From: Anaerococcus vaginalis ATCC 51170
GTDB lineage: Bacteria; Bacillota; Clostridia; Tissierellales; Peptoniphilaceae
Direction: 5' to 3'
NCBI RefSeq assembly: GCF_000163295.1
Contig: NZ_GG700527.1
Coordinates: 1,577,237 to 1,641,236, forward strand
DNA: 64,000 nucleotides
In this document: positions 14,720 through 21,332 of the stretch, piece by piece
Numbering within the stretch: the stretch's first letter is position 1
How the letters are laid out: each line of letters starts with the position of its first letter
Program-made: the position numbers and the translations under genes
The notes under the pieces: model-generated
Database searches by the model: none
Seen by the model: the letters and a program-made list of their open reading frames with translations, nothing else
Told to the model about the DNA's origin: nothing

Positions 14720-14980
14720 ATGAAAATTAATGGCGACAATTTAGTTTCTATATCCACTGCTAACAAAAATTTTTCAAAAATTGCAAGGCTTGCTGACAAA
14801 AAAGGTTCTGCTGTAATTTTGAAAAATAACAAGATTAAATATATTGTCCTTCCTTACAAGGAAGTTAAAAAAGAGGAAATTTTTCCTGATGAAAATATTG
14901 AGGATCTTGCTCAAAGACTAATTGAAAAAATCAAGGACGAATACAATATTCAATTAAAACTTGATATTGAAAATAATTAA
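14720..14980 (+). CDS. Phd/YefM-family antitoxin-like protein without adjacent toxin
   Basis: A protein of 86 residues. The N-terminal half fits the Phd/YefM DNA-binding fold: VSISTANKNFSKIARLADKKGSAVILKNNKIKYIVLPYKEV, with the NFSKI motif and the strand pair around VILKNNK. The C-terminal half (EDLAQRLIEKIKDEYNIQL) is helical and would be the toxin-binding tail in a canonical pair. No RelE, Doc or YoeB-type toxin gene adjoins it: its own terminator follows directly, and the neighbours are a regulator and a permease. It starts at ATG 14720 behind AGGATAGGAGG. It could be an orphan antitoxin or a domesticated small regulator. Confidence 0.75.
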   Translation: MKINGDNLVSISTANKNFSKIARLADKKGSAVILKNNKIKYIVLPYKEVKKEEIFPDENIEDLAQRLIEKIKDEYNIQLKLDIENN

Positions 14981-14987
14981 AAAAATT

Positions 14988-15024
14988 AGAATTTTCTTAA
15001 ATTTTTAGGAAAATTCTTTTTTTA
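14988..15024 (+). terminator. Terminator of the antitoxin-like gene
   Basis: AGAATTTTC and GAAAATTCT arms with an AT loop, followed by a run of T. It separates the antitoxin-like gene from the permease gene. Confidence 0.8.
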
Positions 15025-15044
15025 TAATGATAAAAGGAGTTTTT

Positions 15045-15986
15045 ATGTTAAAATTTATGAAAAAAATCCCAGGAGGGCTTTTGCTTATTCCTATGTTGAT
15101 TTCTGCAATTTTTTATACTTTTTTCCCAAATTTTTTTAATGTTGGTACAGTTTCTGGGACTTTTTTTACAAAAAAGGGGATAAATTATATTCTCGGTTTG
15201 ATTTGTTTTTTGTCGGCAACTTCTCTTGATTTGAAAAATTTGAAAAATATCATCAGAAAACAAGGCTCTATCCTTTTATTAAAATTCATTATTTCTCTTA
15301 TTTTTGGAATTTTATTTGTTAAATTTTTTGGACTTGATGGAATTTTTGGAATTTCTGCTCTTGCTTTTATCACTTGTATTTGTTCTTTAAATCCTGCTTT
15401 GTATCTTGCTCTTTCTTATGATTATGGGGACAAGGATGATATTGCAGCTTTTTCTCTTGCAGAAATTTTGTGTATGCCTGCTTTTCCTATTTTAATTTTT
15501 TCAATTTCAAAAAGTTCTGTAATTGATTGGACTCCTCTTATTTCGATTTTAATTCCTTTGATTTTTGGTATAATTATTGGAAATTTTGACAGAGAAATGG
15601 CTGAATTTTTTTATCCTGCTATTAATATTTTGACTCCTTTTATGGGCTGGTCTTTTGGTTCTGGTATAAATTTAATTAGCGCTTTCAAGGCTAGTTTTCA
15701 ACGGATTTTTATAAGTATTTTATTTTACATTTTAACTTTGCCTATATTATTTTTCTATGAAAGAAAAATTTTAAAGGAGAATGGTATAACAAGTATAGGA
15801 ATTTCATCTATTGCTGGTCTTTCAACTTCTGTTCCAGAAATTTTGGCTAATAGCGACCAAACTCTTGCAGCTATTTCTCAAACTGCAACAGCTCAAATCG
15901 CTCTTGGTGTTTTACTTACAAGTTTTTTTACTCCTTTTATTATGGGAAAATTTGCAAATAAACTTATGTGTGATAATGAAAATTAA
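15045..15986 (+). CDS. kdgT: 2-keto-3-deoxygluconate permease family transporter
   Basis: A protein of 313 residues with about ten membrane helices, matching the KdgT family: MKKIPGGLLLIPMLISAIFYTFFP at the start, SGTFFTKKGINYILGLICFLSATSLDLK, and the conserved end GISSIAGLSTSVPEILANSDQTLAAISQTATAQIALGVLLTSFFTPFI. The family imports 2-keto-3-deoxygluconate by proton symport; no KDG kinase or aldolase is in this window, so the actual substrate is open. ATG 15045 is chosen because AAAAGGAG lies just before it; the upstream in-frame ATG at 15027 lacks a site. The gene stands alone before the THF riboswitch. Confidence 0.85.
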   Translation: MLKFMKKIPGGLLLIPMLISAIFYTFFPNFFNVGTVSGTFFTKKGINYILGLICFLSATSLDLKNLKNIIRKQGSILLLKFIISLIFGILFVKFFGLDGIFGISALAFITCICSLNPALYLALSYDYGDKDDIAAFSLAEILCMPAFPILIFSISKSSVIDWTPLISILIPLIFGIIIGNFDREMAEFFYPAINILTPFMGWSFGSGINLISAFKASFQRIFISILFYILTLPILFFYERKILKENGITSIGISSIAGLSTSVPEILANSDQTLAAISQTATAQIALGVLLTSFFTPFIMGKFANKLMCDNEN

Positions 15987-16040
15987 AGATAATTTCTATT
16001 TAAATTTTTAAGTGATATAATTATATAGAAAAATAAAATA

Positions 16041-16120
16041 GGTAGAGTAGGGTTAAGGCGTTAAGTGCTAGAAAATGGGATGTTGTTTCTAGACGAAAGA
16101 TTTTAACCTGCATCCGCTAC
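16041..16120 (+). ncRNA. Tetrahydrofolate (THF) riboswitch
   Basis: The sequence carries the THF (folT-type) aptamer elements in order: GGTAGAGTAG, GGCGTTAAGTGC, GGGATGTTG, ACGAAAG, and CCTGCATCCGCTAC, with GTAG/CTAC closing P1. A small hairpin (CATCAT/ATGATG, 16120-16136) and the AGGAGG of folT follow, so control is probably at translation initiation. The downstream gene is a FolT-like transporter, which supports the call. Confidence 0.93.
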
Positions 16121-16161
16121 ATCATTTCCTATGATGGCAGACTACCAAATAGGAGGAAAAA

Positions 16162-16710
16162 ATGAAAAATTTAAAGAACATCAGAACTTTGATTTTGCTA
16201 TCATTTTTTATGGCATTATCCATTGTAGTTTCAAGATTTTTTTCTATAACTACAGTAAGTCAAAAAGTTGGACTAGGTTTTATTGTAACGTCAGCTATGT
16301 GCTCGATTTTTAATCCATCACTTGCTGTTTTTGCATCAATAATTATTGATGTAATTTCGAATTTAATTTTCCCAACGGCTGGAGGATTTTATTTACCCTT
16401 TGTTACAACAAAAATTGCCACAGCCCTAATCTATACTTTCTTTTTTTATAGAAAAGAAATCACAAGAAAAAATATCGTATTTGCTACGATTTTAAACTCT
16501 CTTATAACCAGTTTATTTTTAAATACCCTTTGGACTAGCCAACTTACTGGCAATCCATTTATGGCACAATTTGCAATGAGAGTTCCGACGATGGCAATAA
16601 ATTTCGTATTTCACACCATAGTTTTGTTAATAATTTTGCCAAAACTTGCAAAAATTTTACGAATAGAGATAAAAAAATTGGGAGCACAACCAGAAAATGC
16701 TCCTTACTAG
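16162..16710 (+). CDS. folT: Folate ECF transporter substrate-binding subunit FolT
   Basis: A protein of 182 residues with about six membrane helices, the S component of an energy-coupling factor importer. It opens with the family's charged start and helix (NIRTLILLSFFMALSIVVSRFF) and has a SQKVGLGFIVTSAMCSIFNPSLAVF segment and the FPTAGGFYLPF loop. FolT binds folate and shares the EcfAA'T module encoded elsewhere. It starts at ATG 16162 behind AGGAGG, directly after the THF riboswitch, which predicts repression by reduced folates. A 71-residue gene follows nine bases on. Confidence 0.92.
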   Translation: MKNLKNIRTLILLSFFMALSIVVSRFFSITTVSQKVGLGFIVTSAMCSIFNPSLAVFASIIIDVISNLIFPTAGGFYLPFVTTKIATALIYTFFFYRKEITRKNIVFATILNSLITSLFLNTLWTSQLTGNPFMAQFAMRVPTMAINFVFHTIVLLIILPKLAKILRIEIKKLGAQPENAPY

Positions 16711-16719
16711 GAGAAATTT

Positions 16720-16935
16720 ATGAAATTATTTAAAATAATAAGTTTGATATTGGCAATTGCCTTTGTATTTTTTGGATTCAATATTTATTTTAAGAAAAAA
16801 TATAATTTGATAAATAACTTTGAAAAAGATTATAAAAACGGATTAAAAGATGAAAATCATGCAAAAAATGTAGGATTAATTGAATTAATAATAGGAATTT
16901 TATTTTTTATAATTTTTTTAAAAATTTCTTTATGA
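16720..16935 (+). CDS. Small two-helix membrane protein (DUF3784-like)
   Basis: A protein of 71 residues with two hydrophobic segments (about 4-22 and 50-68) flanking a charged loop, KKKYNLINNFEKDYKNGLKDENHAKNVG. This topology and the YNLINNF/NHAKNVGLIE loop resemble DUF3784 proteins, whose function is not known. It starts at ATG 16720 behind AGGAGAAA, nine bases after folT, so it is probably cotranscribed and could be folate-regulated. The stop codon overlaps the first toxin promoter region. Confidence 0.6.
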   Translation: MKLFKIISLILAIAFVFFGFNIYFKKKYNLINNFEKDYKNGLKDENHAKNVGLIELIIGILFFIIFLKISL

Positions 16936-16964
16936 TAAAATATACTTGATGTTTTGCAAACATC
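16936..16964 (+). promoter_or_regulatory. Toxin 1 promoter -10 and 5' stem-loop
   Basis: An extended -10, TGATAAAAT (TAAAAT at 16936-16941), is followed seven bases on by GATGTTTTGCAAACATC (16948-16964), a perfect 7-bp hairpin starting at the predicted transcript 5' end. The same arrangement occurs at 17335-17363. In Fst-type toxin mRNAs a 5' helix stabilises the RNA and limits translation. Confidence 0.65.
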
Positions 16965-16993
16965 TCTATACTTTTTGTAGGGAGGTGGTAAAA

Positions 16994-17095
16994 ATGCATC
17001 TTAGAGATATATTAGTTTCTATTATTCTTAGCTTAATAGCAAATTTTATCTATGATATTATTTGCAAAAATGATGGGAATAATGCAAAACATTAA
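16994..17095 (+). CDS. Fst-like type I toxin peptide, copy 1
   Basis: A peptide of 33 residues starting MHLRDILVSIILSLIANF and ending with Lys/Asp/Asn residues and AKH. It has a short charged start, one hydrophobic helix long enough to span the membrane (about 6-24) and a polar tail: the build of Fst/Ldr-type membrane toxins. It lacks the Pro-x-x-Val-Gly of classical Fst. A good ribosome site (GGGAGGTGG) precedes it. Its first nine codons contain a direct repeat found again downstream of the terminator, where a convergent antisense RNA is predicted. It is 60% similar by eye to copy 2, including the shared IILxLxANxIYD core and AKH end. Toxicity is inferred. Confidence 0.78.
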   Translation: MHLRDILVSIILSLIANFIYDIICKNDGNNAKH

Positions 17096-17096
17096 G

Positions 17097-17193
17097 AAAA
17101 AAAGACAGGAGTTGCAGCTCCTGTCTTTTTTAATGCATCTTATACATTAGTTTCTTTACACTTTCATTATACAAGTTAAAAATTTAAAATCAA
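17097..17193 (-). ncRNA. Predicted RNA antitoxin 1 and shared bidirectional terminator
   Basis: On the minus strand TTGATT (17188-17193), 16 bases and TATAAT (17166-17171) form a strong promoter, giving an RNA of about 60 bases from about 17159. It reads through a repeat (17133-17155) matching the toxin start region (16994-17020) and ends at a symmetrical hairpin (AAAGACAGGAG/CTCCTGTCTTT, 17101-17128) that also terminates the toxin mRNA. The RNA can pair with the toxin start codon in two blocks of ten bases and along the terminator, as in the enterococcal par locus. Confidence 0.78.
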
Positions 17194-17217
17194 TATACTT
17201 AAAAAATAAATAAAAAT

Positions 17218-17249
17218 CAGGAACAAATCCTGCCCAGAGCGTAGACAAA
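17218..17249. repeat. Short hairpin and partial copy of the 1211-1455 element motif
   Basis: CAGGA-ACAAA-TCCTG forms a small stem at 17218-17232. It is followed by CAGAGCGTAGACAAA (17235-17249), which differs by one base from CAGAGCGTAAACAAA at 1235-1249 inside the long hairpin element. It may be a decayed remnant of the same repeat family. Confidence 0.35.
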
Positions 17250-17334
17250 GTCAGTTTAATAATTCATTAACAATTCAAAAATAAAATTAAAAAATCCATT
17301 TTAAAATTTCTTATTTTTTTAATAATTCTTGTGA

Positions 17335-17363
17335 TAAAATATAAATGATGTTTTGCTAACATC
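17335..17363 (+). promoter_or_regulatory. Toxin 2 promoter -10 and 5' stem-loop
   Basis: Extended -10 TGATAAAAT (TAAAAT 17335-17340) and hairpin GATGTTTTGCTAACATC (17347-17363) repeat the arrangement of copy 1 with one changed loop base. Confidence 0.65.
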
Positions 17364-17391
17364 TCCATAATTTAAAAAGGAGGTGAGTAAA

Positions 17392-17499
17392 ATGCATATA
17401 GAAGACTTGTTAACAACTATTATTCTTAATTTATTTGCAAATGTAATTTACGATTGCATTAAAATGTGGTTTGAATTTAAGAATAAAGCAAAACATTAA
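17392..17499 (+). CDS. Fst-like type I toxin peptide, copy 2
   Basis: A peptide of 35 residues starting MHIEDLLTTIILNLFANVIY and ending FKNKAKH. It has the same plan as copy 1: a charged start, a membrane-spanning hydrophobic stretch (about 5-24), and a basic tail. A consensus ribosome site AAGGAGGTGAG precedes ATG 17392. The start region carries the repeat ATGCATATA...ACTTGTTAAC that recurs beyond the terminator. The repeat sequence differs from that of copy 1, so each antisense RNA should silence only its own mRNA. Tandem duplication followed by divergence of the pairing region is the likely history. Confidence 0.78.
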   Translation: MHIEDLLTTIILNLFANVIYDCIKMWFEFKNKAKH

Positions 17500-17503
17500 A
17501 CCA

Positions 17504-17601
17504 CAAAAAAAGACAGGAAGCGCAATTCCTGTCTTTTTAAATGCATATAACTTGTTAACTTCTATACACTTTCATTATACAAGCTAAGAATTTAAAATCA
17601 A
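17504..17601 (-). ncRNA. Predicted RNA antitoxin 2 and shared bidirectional terminator
   Basis: A minus-strand promoter TTGATT (17596-17601), 16 bases, TATAAT (17574-17579) predicts an RNA starting near 17567. It crosses the repeat ATGCATATAACTTGTTAAC (17541-17559, the downstream copy of the toxin start region) and ends at the GACAGGAA/TTCCTGTC hairpin (17506-17538) that also ends the toxin mRNA. Geometry is the same as in copy 1. Confidence 0.78.
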
Positions 17602-17622
17602 TTATTTTTTTTAAATTTCCTA

Positions 17623-18240
17623 TTATTTTTGAATTATATCCAAAGTTTCAGCGTCAAGTTCTACATCGTCTCCGCCAACAACGTCGATTTCGTAAATAGT
17701 TTTTCCTTGATCATTTACATCTAATTCATAAGATTTTACAAATCCCTTGTTGTTTTCAAGTGCTTTTTTAATAGCTTCTTTTGCATCTTTTATTTTTGTA
17801 AGATCGATAGCTTTTTTATCATCAGCATCATTTTCTTTGTCTTGTTCTTTTGACAAAATTTCTCCGCTATCAGCATCTATTTTTGCTTCATATTCATCAT
17901 TTCCACTAAATCCTTTGATGTCATAAGCATATTTTCCGTTATCTTCATCAAATTCAAGAGATGAAACTTCTATTTCTTCTGCCTTAAATTCTTCTTTAAA
18001 TTTTTTAACAGCATCATCAAGTGAGATTTTAAATTCTTTATCTTCAATTCCTGTTGTCATCTCATCTTTTTTGTCTTCAGCCTTGTCTTTAACTGAATTT
18101 ACTTCTTCTGAAACTGCTGCTTTTGTATTGCTTACGGCATCTTTTGCATCTTCCTTTGCATTTTCTCCAGAACAAGCTGAAAGTAGAAGAGCAAGGGCAA
18201 GAGCAGATGCTCCATATTTTAAATTTTTATTAAATTTCAT
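17623..18240 (-). CDS. Lipoprotein with tandem PepSY-like domains
   Basis: A protein of 205 residues exported as a lipoprotein: signal helix then lipobox LLLSACSG (Cys near residue 23). A mobile Ala/Lys/Asp region follows (to about 65), then two PepSY-like units, each with a helix followed by strands: LDDAVKKFKEEFKAEEIEVSSLEFDEDNGKYAYDIKGF...AKIDADSGEILS, and DAKEAIKKALENNKGFVKSYELDVNDQGKTIYEIDVV. PepSY domains are found on extracellular proteins and often restrain peptidases; the role here is unknown. ATG 18240 is preferred because GGAGG, part of the upstream in-frame ATGGAGGAA, is its ribosome site. Confidence 0.85.
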   Translation of the reverse strand: MKFNKNLKYGASALALALLLSACSGENAKEDAKDAVSNTKAAVSEEVNSVKDKAEDKKDEMTTGIEDKEFKISLDDAVKKFKEEFKAEEIEVSSLEFDEDNGKYAYDIKGFSGNDEYEAKIDADSGEILSKEQDKENDADDKKAIDLTKIKDAKEAIKKALENNKGFVKSYELDVNDQGKTIYEIDVVGGDDVELDAETLDIIQK

Positions 18241-18369
18241 TTTTTCCTCCATATTTTAAAATTTATACAGTCTTAATATACTGCTTTTAAAAAATTAAAC
18301 AAGTTTTGATATTTTTTTAATAATATTTATATGCTTTTCTATTTTATTAATTTTTATTTTGCAAAATAA

Positions 18370-18396
18370 AAAAGCAGGTCATTTTGACCTACTTAA
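18370..18396 (-). terminator. Terminator overlapping the gntR stop codon
   Basis: On the minus strand AAGTAGGTCA, loop AAA and TGACCTGCTT are followed by T-rich sequence. The stem includes the TAG stop of the UTRA regulator, ending the agaS-gntR transcript. Confidence 0.7.
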
Positions 18397-19102
18397 TTAA
18401 TGATTGGGGATTATAAGATGTTTCATAATAGAATTTATCTGCTCTCGCATAAGAAATTGTATATTCTATCATTATATTTTCTATATCGAAACTTTCTCTT
18501 TGAATTTTTAAACAAGGACTCTGGCTTTTCATATTTAAAGCTTTTGCCTTTTCATTTTCTACGCTTGATACTGAAAAACTTTCCTTAACTTGGTAGATTT
18601 TTGTATTAAATAATTCATCAAATATATCATAAAGGGCTTTTTTTGATAATAATTGTTTATTTATTTTTGAAAATCTATTATAAGGAATAATTGTTGTTTC
18701 ATACATCATTGCTATGTCATCAGCAAGCCTAAGCCTATCAAATTGAATTATCTTGTCATCTTTTTCCAATTTTAACAATTTTTTTAGCTCGCTATTTGCT
18801 TCTTTTATTTCAAAATTTATAACGATTGATTTTGGCTTTTTGCCATTTCTTTTTGTTTGTTCAGTAAAAGAATAATAATTTGAAAGATTTTGCCTATTTT
18901 GTTCTCTAACAAAAGTCCCCTTGCCTTGAATTTGATAAAGCATGCCAGAATTTACCAAAGAGCCAACTGCATTTCTTACAGTTGTTCTTGATACATTGTA
19001 GTCTTTACAAAGTTGCCTTTCTGATGGGAGTTTGTCTCCTTTTTCCATAAAGGAAATTTTTGTGATCAACTCATCTATGAGTTTTGAGTAAAGAGCTGAC
19101 AT
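18389..19102 (-). CDS. GntR-family regulator with UTRA domain (amino-sugar repressor candidate)
   Basis: A protein of 237 residues. The N-terminal winged helix carries DKLPSERQLCKDYNVSRTTVRNAVGSLVNSGMLYQIQGKGTFV, the HutC-subfamily signature. The C-terminal UTRA effector domain runs from about 80 to 235 (YETTIIPYNRF, CLKIQRESFDIENIMIEYTISYARADKFYYE). Family members NagR/YvoA and AgaR sense phosphorylated amino sugars. It is encoded 15 bases after agaS, and palindromes with GntR-like TGGT/ACCA arms lie at four promoters here and at the GH101 gene. I infer that it is the repressor of these genes; binding is unproven. It starts at ATG 19102 behind AAGGAG. Confidence 0.88.
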   Translation of the reverse strand: MSALYSKLIDELITKISFMEKGDKLPSERQLCKDYNVSRTTVRNAVGSLVNSGMLYQIQGKGTFVREQNRQNLSNYYSFTEQTKRNGKKPKSIVINFEIKEANSELKKLLKLEKDDKIIQFDRLRLADDIAMMYETTIIPYNRFSKINKQLLSKKALYDIFDELFNTKIYQVKESFSVSSVENEKAKALNMKSQSPCLKIQRESFDIENIMIEYTISYARADKFYYETSYNPQSLIK

Positions 19103-19117
19103 AATTTTTTATTCTCC

Positions 19118-20251
19118 TTAATTTTTATAATCGTGGATTGTAACGCCCTTTACAACCCTGTTTACTGTGTGTGTTCTTGATGGATTGTCTGGAGTATTTC
19201 CTACTCTAAGGCTAGTTACTAAGGCAATTATTTGTCCAATAATTATATAGGCAGGGCAAAGATATACATCATCTAATCCATCTTCTTCAAATATCAATTC
19301 ATAATCCCTATCAAGTTTTGAATTTGAAATTCCTATTATTTTTTTTGCTATTTTATCATTTGCTATTTCATCTAAAATATCTAAATCATATAATCTTGTG
19401 TAAGGATTTGATGAAACAAAAGAAATTACAAGAGTATTTTCATCAACAAATGATTTTGGACCGTGTCTAAATCCCATTGATGATTCCCAAATTGTTGCAA
19501 CTTCTCCAGCTGTTAATTCTAGAATTTTTAATCTTGCTTCTTTTGTTAATTTTCCCAAAGGACCTGATCCAAGATATACAACCCTATTAAAATCAAAATT
19601 TACTAAATTTTCAATTTCTTCCAAGTTATTATAAATTTCTTTTCCAAGTTTTGAAATTTTATCTACGATTTCTTTTTTATTTTTTGTTTTCGTATCAAAA
19701 ATCAATAAAGTCGCAAGCAACATTGATGAAAATGAATTTGTCATAGCAAATCCTTTATCATTTGTTATTTCTGGTTCCAAAAATACATAAGAATTTTCAT
19801 CATCTTTCAAAGCTTGAGCAAGTTTTCCTTCTTTTGCACATGTTATAGGCAAATTATAAAAATCATCCACAATTTGCTTGCCAAGTTTTACAGCTGCAAG
19901 AGATTCTGGGGAATTTCCACTTCTTGCAAAAGAAACCAAAAGTGTTTTTTGGTCTTTTTCAAAATGTAGGTAAGGAGCTGAAACCAAATCTGTTGTTGCA
20001 ACTGATTCGAATTCAAATTCTCCATGAGTTTTCAAATAATCAAGGGCAATGTTTCCAACGTATTCACTTGTTCCTGCCCCTGTAAAAATAACCTTACAAT
20101 CTTTGCCAACTTTTTTTAAAAAATTTTCTATATCATTTTTTCTTTTTTCGTATAAATTATAAACTTCAAGCCATGTATCTGCTTGATTTAAAATTTCTGT
20201 GTAAGTGTATTTAAAATCTTTTTCTTCCAACTTACTTTCATCTAAAAGCAT
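19118..20251 (-). CDS. agaS: SIS-domain D-galactosamine-6-phosphate deaminase/isomerase
   Basis: A protein of 377 residues with two SIS sugar-phosphate isomerase domains, the AgaS type that converts galactosamine 6-phosphate to tagatose 6-phosphate and ammonia. Motifs: VIFTGAGTSEYVGNIA and SFARSGNSPESLAAV in the first domain, VVYLGSGPLGKLTKEARLKILELTAGEVATIWESSMGFRHGPKSFV in the second, and the C-terminal NTPDNPSRTHTVNRVVKGVTIHDY. ATG 20251 is favoured over the one at 20266 because AAGGAGGG lies between them. It leads the agaS-gntR unit and supplies substrate to LacC and LacD encoded just upstream on the same strand. Confidence 0.93.
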   Translation of the reverse strand: MLLDESKLEEKDFKYTYTEILNQADTWLEVYNLYEKRKNDIENFLKKVGKDCKVIFTGAGTSEYVGNIALDYLKTHGEFEFESVATTDLVSAPYLHFEKDQKTLLVSFARSGNSPESLAAVKLGKQIVDDFYNLPITCAKEGKLAQALKDDENSYVFLEPEITNDKGFAMTNSFSSMLLATLLIFDTKTKNKKEIVDKISKLGKEIYNNLEEIENLVNFDFNRVVYLGSGPLGKLTKEARLKILELTAGEVATIWESSMGFRHGPKSFVDENTLVISFVSSNPYTRLYDLDILDEIANDKIAKKIIGISNSKLDRDYELIFEEDGLDDVYLCPAYIIIGQIIALVTSLRVGNTPDNPSRTHTVNRVVKGVTIHDYKN

Positions 20252-20266
20252 TACGCCCTCCTTCAT

Positions 20267-20319
20267 TGGTAGTAACCATCATATAAATAATATTATATCT
20301 TCTTTGGTACTTTATTCAA
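20267..20319 (-). promoter_or_regulatory. agaS promoter with TGGTAGTAACCA operator
   Basis: On the minus strand TTGAAT (20314-20319), 16 bases and TATAAT (20292-20297) form a promoter. TGGTAGTAACCA (20267-20278), a TGGT-N4-ACCA palindrome, lies 13 bases past the -10 and just before the ribosome site. Confidence 0.75.
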
Positions 20320-20351
20320 GACCAATTTAATTGATTTATTTTTTAAATTTT

Positions 20352-21332
20352 TTATTTTTCAATTTTTTCAAATATTGAAACAGCTGTTTCTTTTAAAACT
20401 TCATTTAAGCTTTGAATATTTTCTTTTCCTTGTTCTTTAAGCCATTGTTTTGATTTTTCTGTATCTTTTGCATATATATCAACGCAATCTTTCCATGTAG
20501 CCCTACCGCACAAAACTCCATTGAAATTTGAGCCTGCTTCTTTTGCAAAAACCAAAGTTTCTTTGAAAAGTTCTGCACTTACACCACCTGATAAGAATAT
20601 AAATGGAATACTTGTCGCATCAGCTTGGTCTTTGAAAAATTTCTTAGCTTGGTCTTTGCTATAAACAAAATTTTCCCCATAGCTTTCTACAAAATTCATA
20701 TTAACTGGTGTTTCTACTTTCAAAACATCAACCTTATACTTAGGATTATCAAATTCTTTCATAGCTTCAATTACTTTTTTTGGTCTAACTTTTGCATATT
20801 TTTCATCTTTTTCATTATCAAGTGTATAATCATAAGTTACAATTTCCAAAAAATATGGAAGTCCTAAACCTTCTGCTTCATAGCCAACTCTTTCAACCCA
20901 AGCTTTTTTTACATCATTTATTTTCTCATCTTCATCAACATCATAATACAAAAGAACTTTTAATGCGTTTGCTCCCATTTCTTTTGCCCTAAGTCCTGAC
21001 ATAAAATCAATTAATTTAGGGAGTCTGCCTACTTCATATTCATCATATCCAGTTTGCTCGTAGCTTATAATTAATCCCACATTTTCATCTTTTGCATCAA
21101 TAGCAGTTTTTCCATAAATTGGATCTAACAAAATTGATGATGAAAAAGGTGTAAGCTCTTTTGAAACTTGTCTTTTAAATTCAGAAATTCCTTCAACATT
21201 ATTCAATGATTCATTTGCTTTATTCATCATTTTTTCCATAGAACCTCTTTGGTCTATGGCAAGAGCTGCTATTACTCCATCTTCATTTGCTAATTTTTTT
21301 AGATTTTCTAATTTTTCTTTTGAAATTTTCAT
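20352..21332 (-). CDS. lacD: Tagatose-1,6-bisphosphate aldolase
   Basis: A class I aldolase of 326 residues of the LacD family, cleaving tagatose 1,6-bisphosphate to dihydroxyacetone phosphate and glyceraldehyde 3-phosphate. Typical stretches: LKKLANEDGVIAALAIDQRGSMEKMM, SILLDPIYGKTAID, GLIISYEQTGYD, ALKVLLYYDVDE, DVLKVETPVNMNFV (the Schiff-base Lys is expected in VLKVE), and FIFLSGGVSAELF...FNGVLCGRATWKDCV. Full length. Its ATG overlaps the lacC stop by four bases, so it is translationally coupled as third gene of the kinase-lacC-lacD operon. Confidence 0.96.
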   Translation of the reverse strand: MKISKEKLENLKKLANEDGVIAALAIDQRGSMEKMMNKANESLNNVEGISEFKRQVSKELTPFSSSILLDPIYGKTAIDAKDENVGLIISYEQTGYDEYEVGRLPKLIDFMSGLRAKEMGANALKVLLYYDVDEDEKINDVKKAWVERVGYEAEGLGLPYFLEIVTYDYTLDNEKDEKYAKVRPKKVIEAMKEFDNPKYKVDVLKVETPVNMNFVESYGENFVYSKDQAKKFFKDQADATSIPFIFLSGGVSAELFKETLVFAKEAGSNFNGVLCGRATWKDCVDIYAKDTEKSKQWLKEQGKENIQSLNEVLKETAVSIFEKIEK

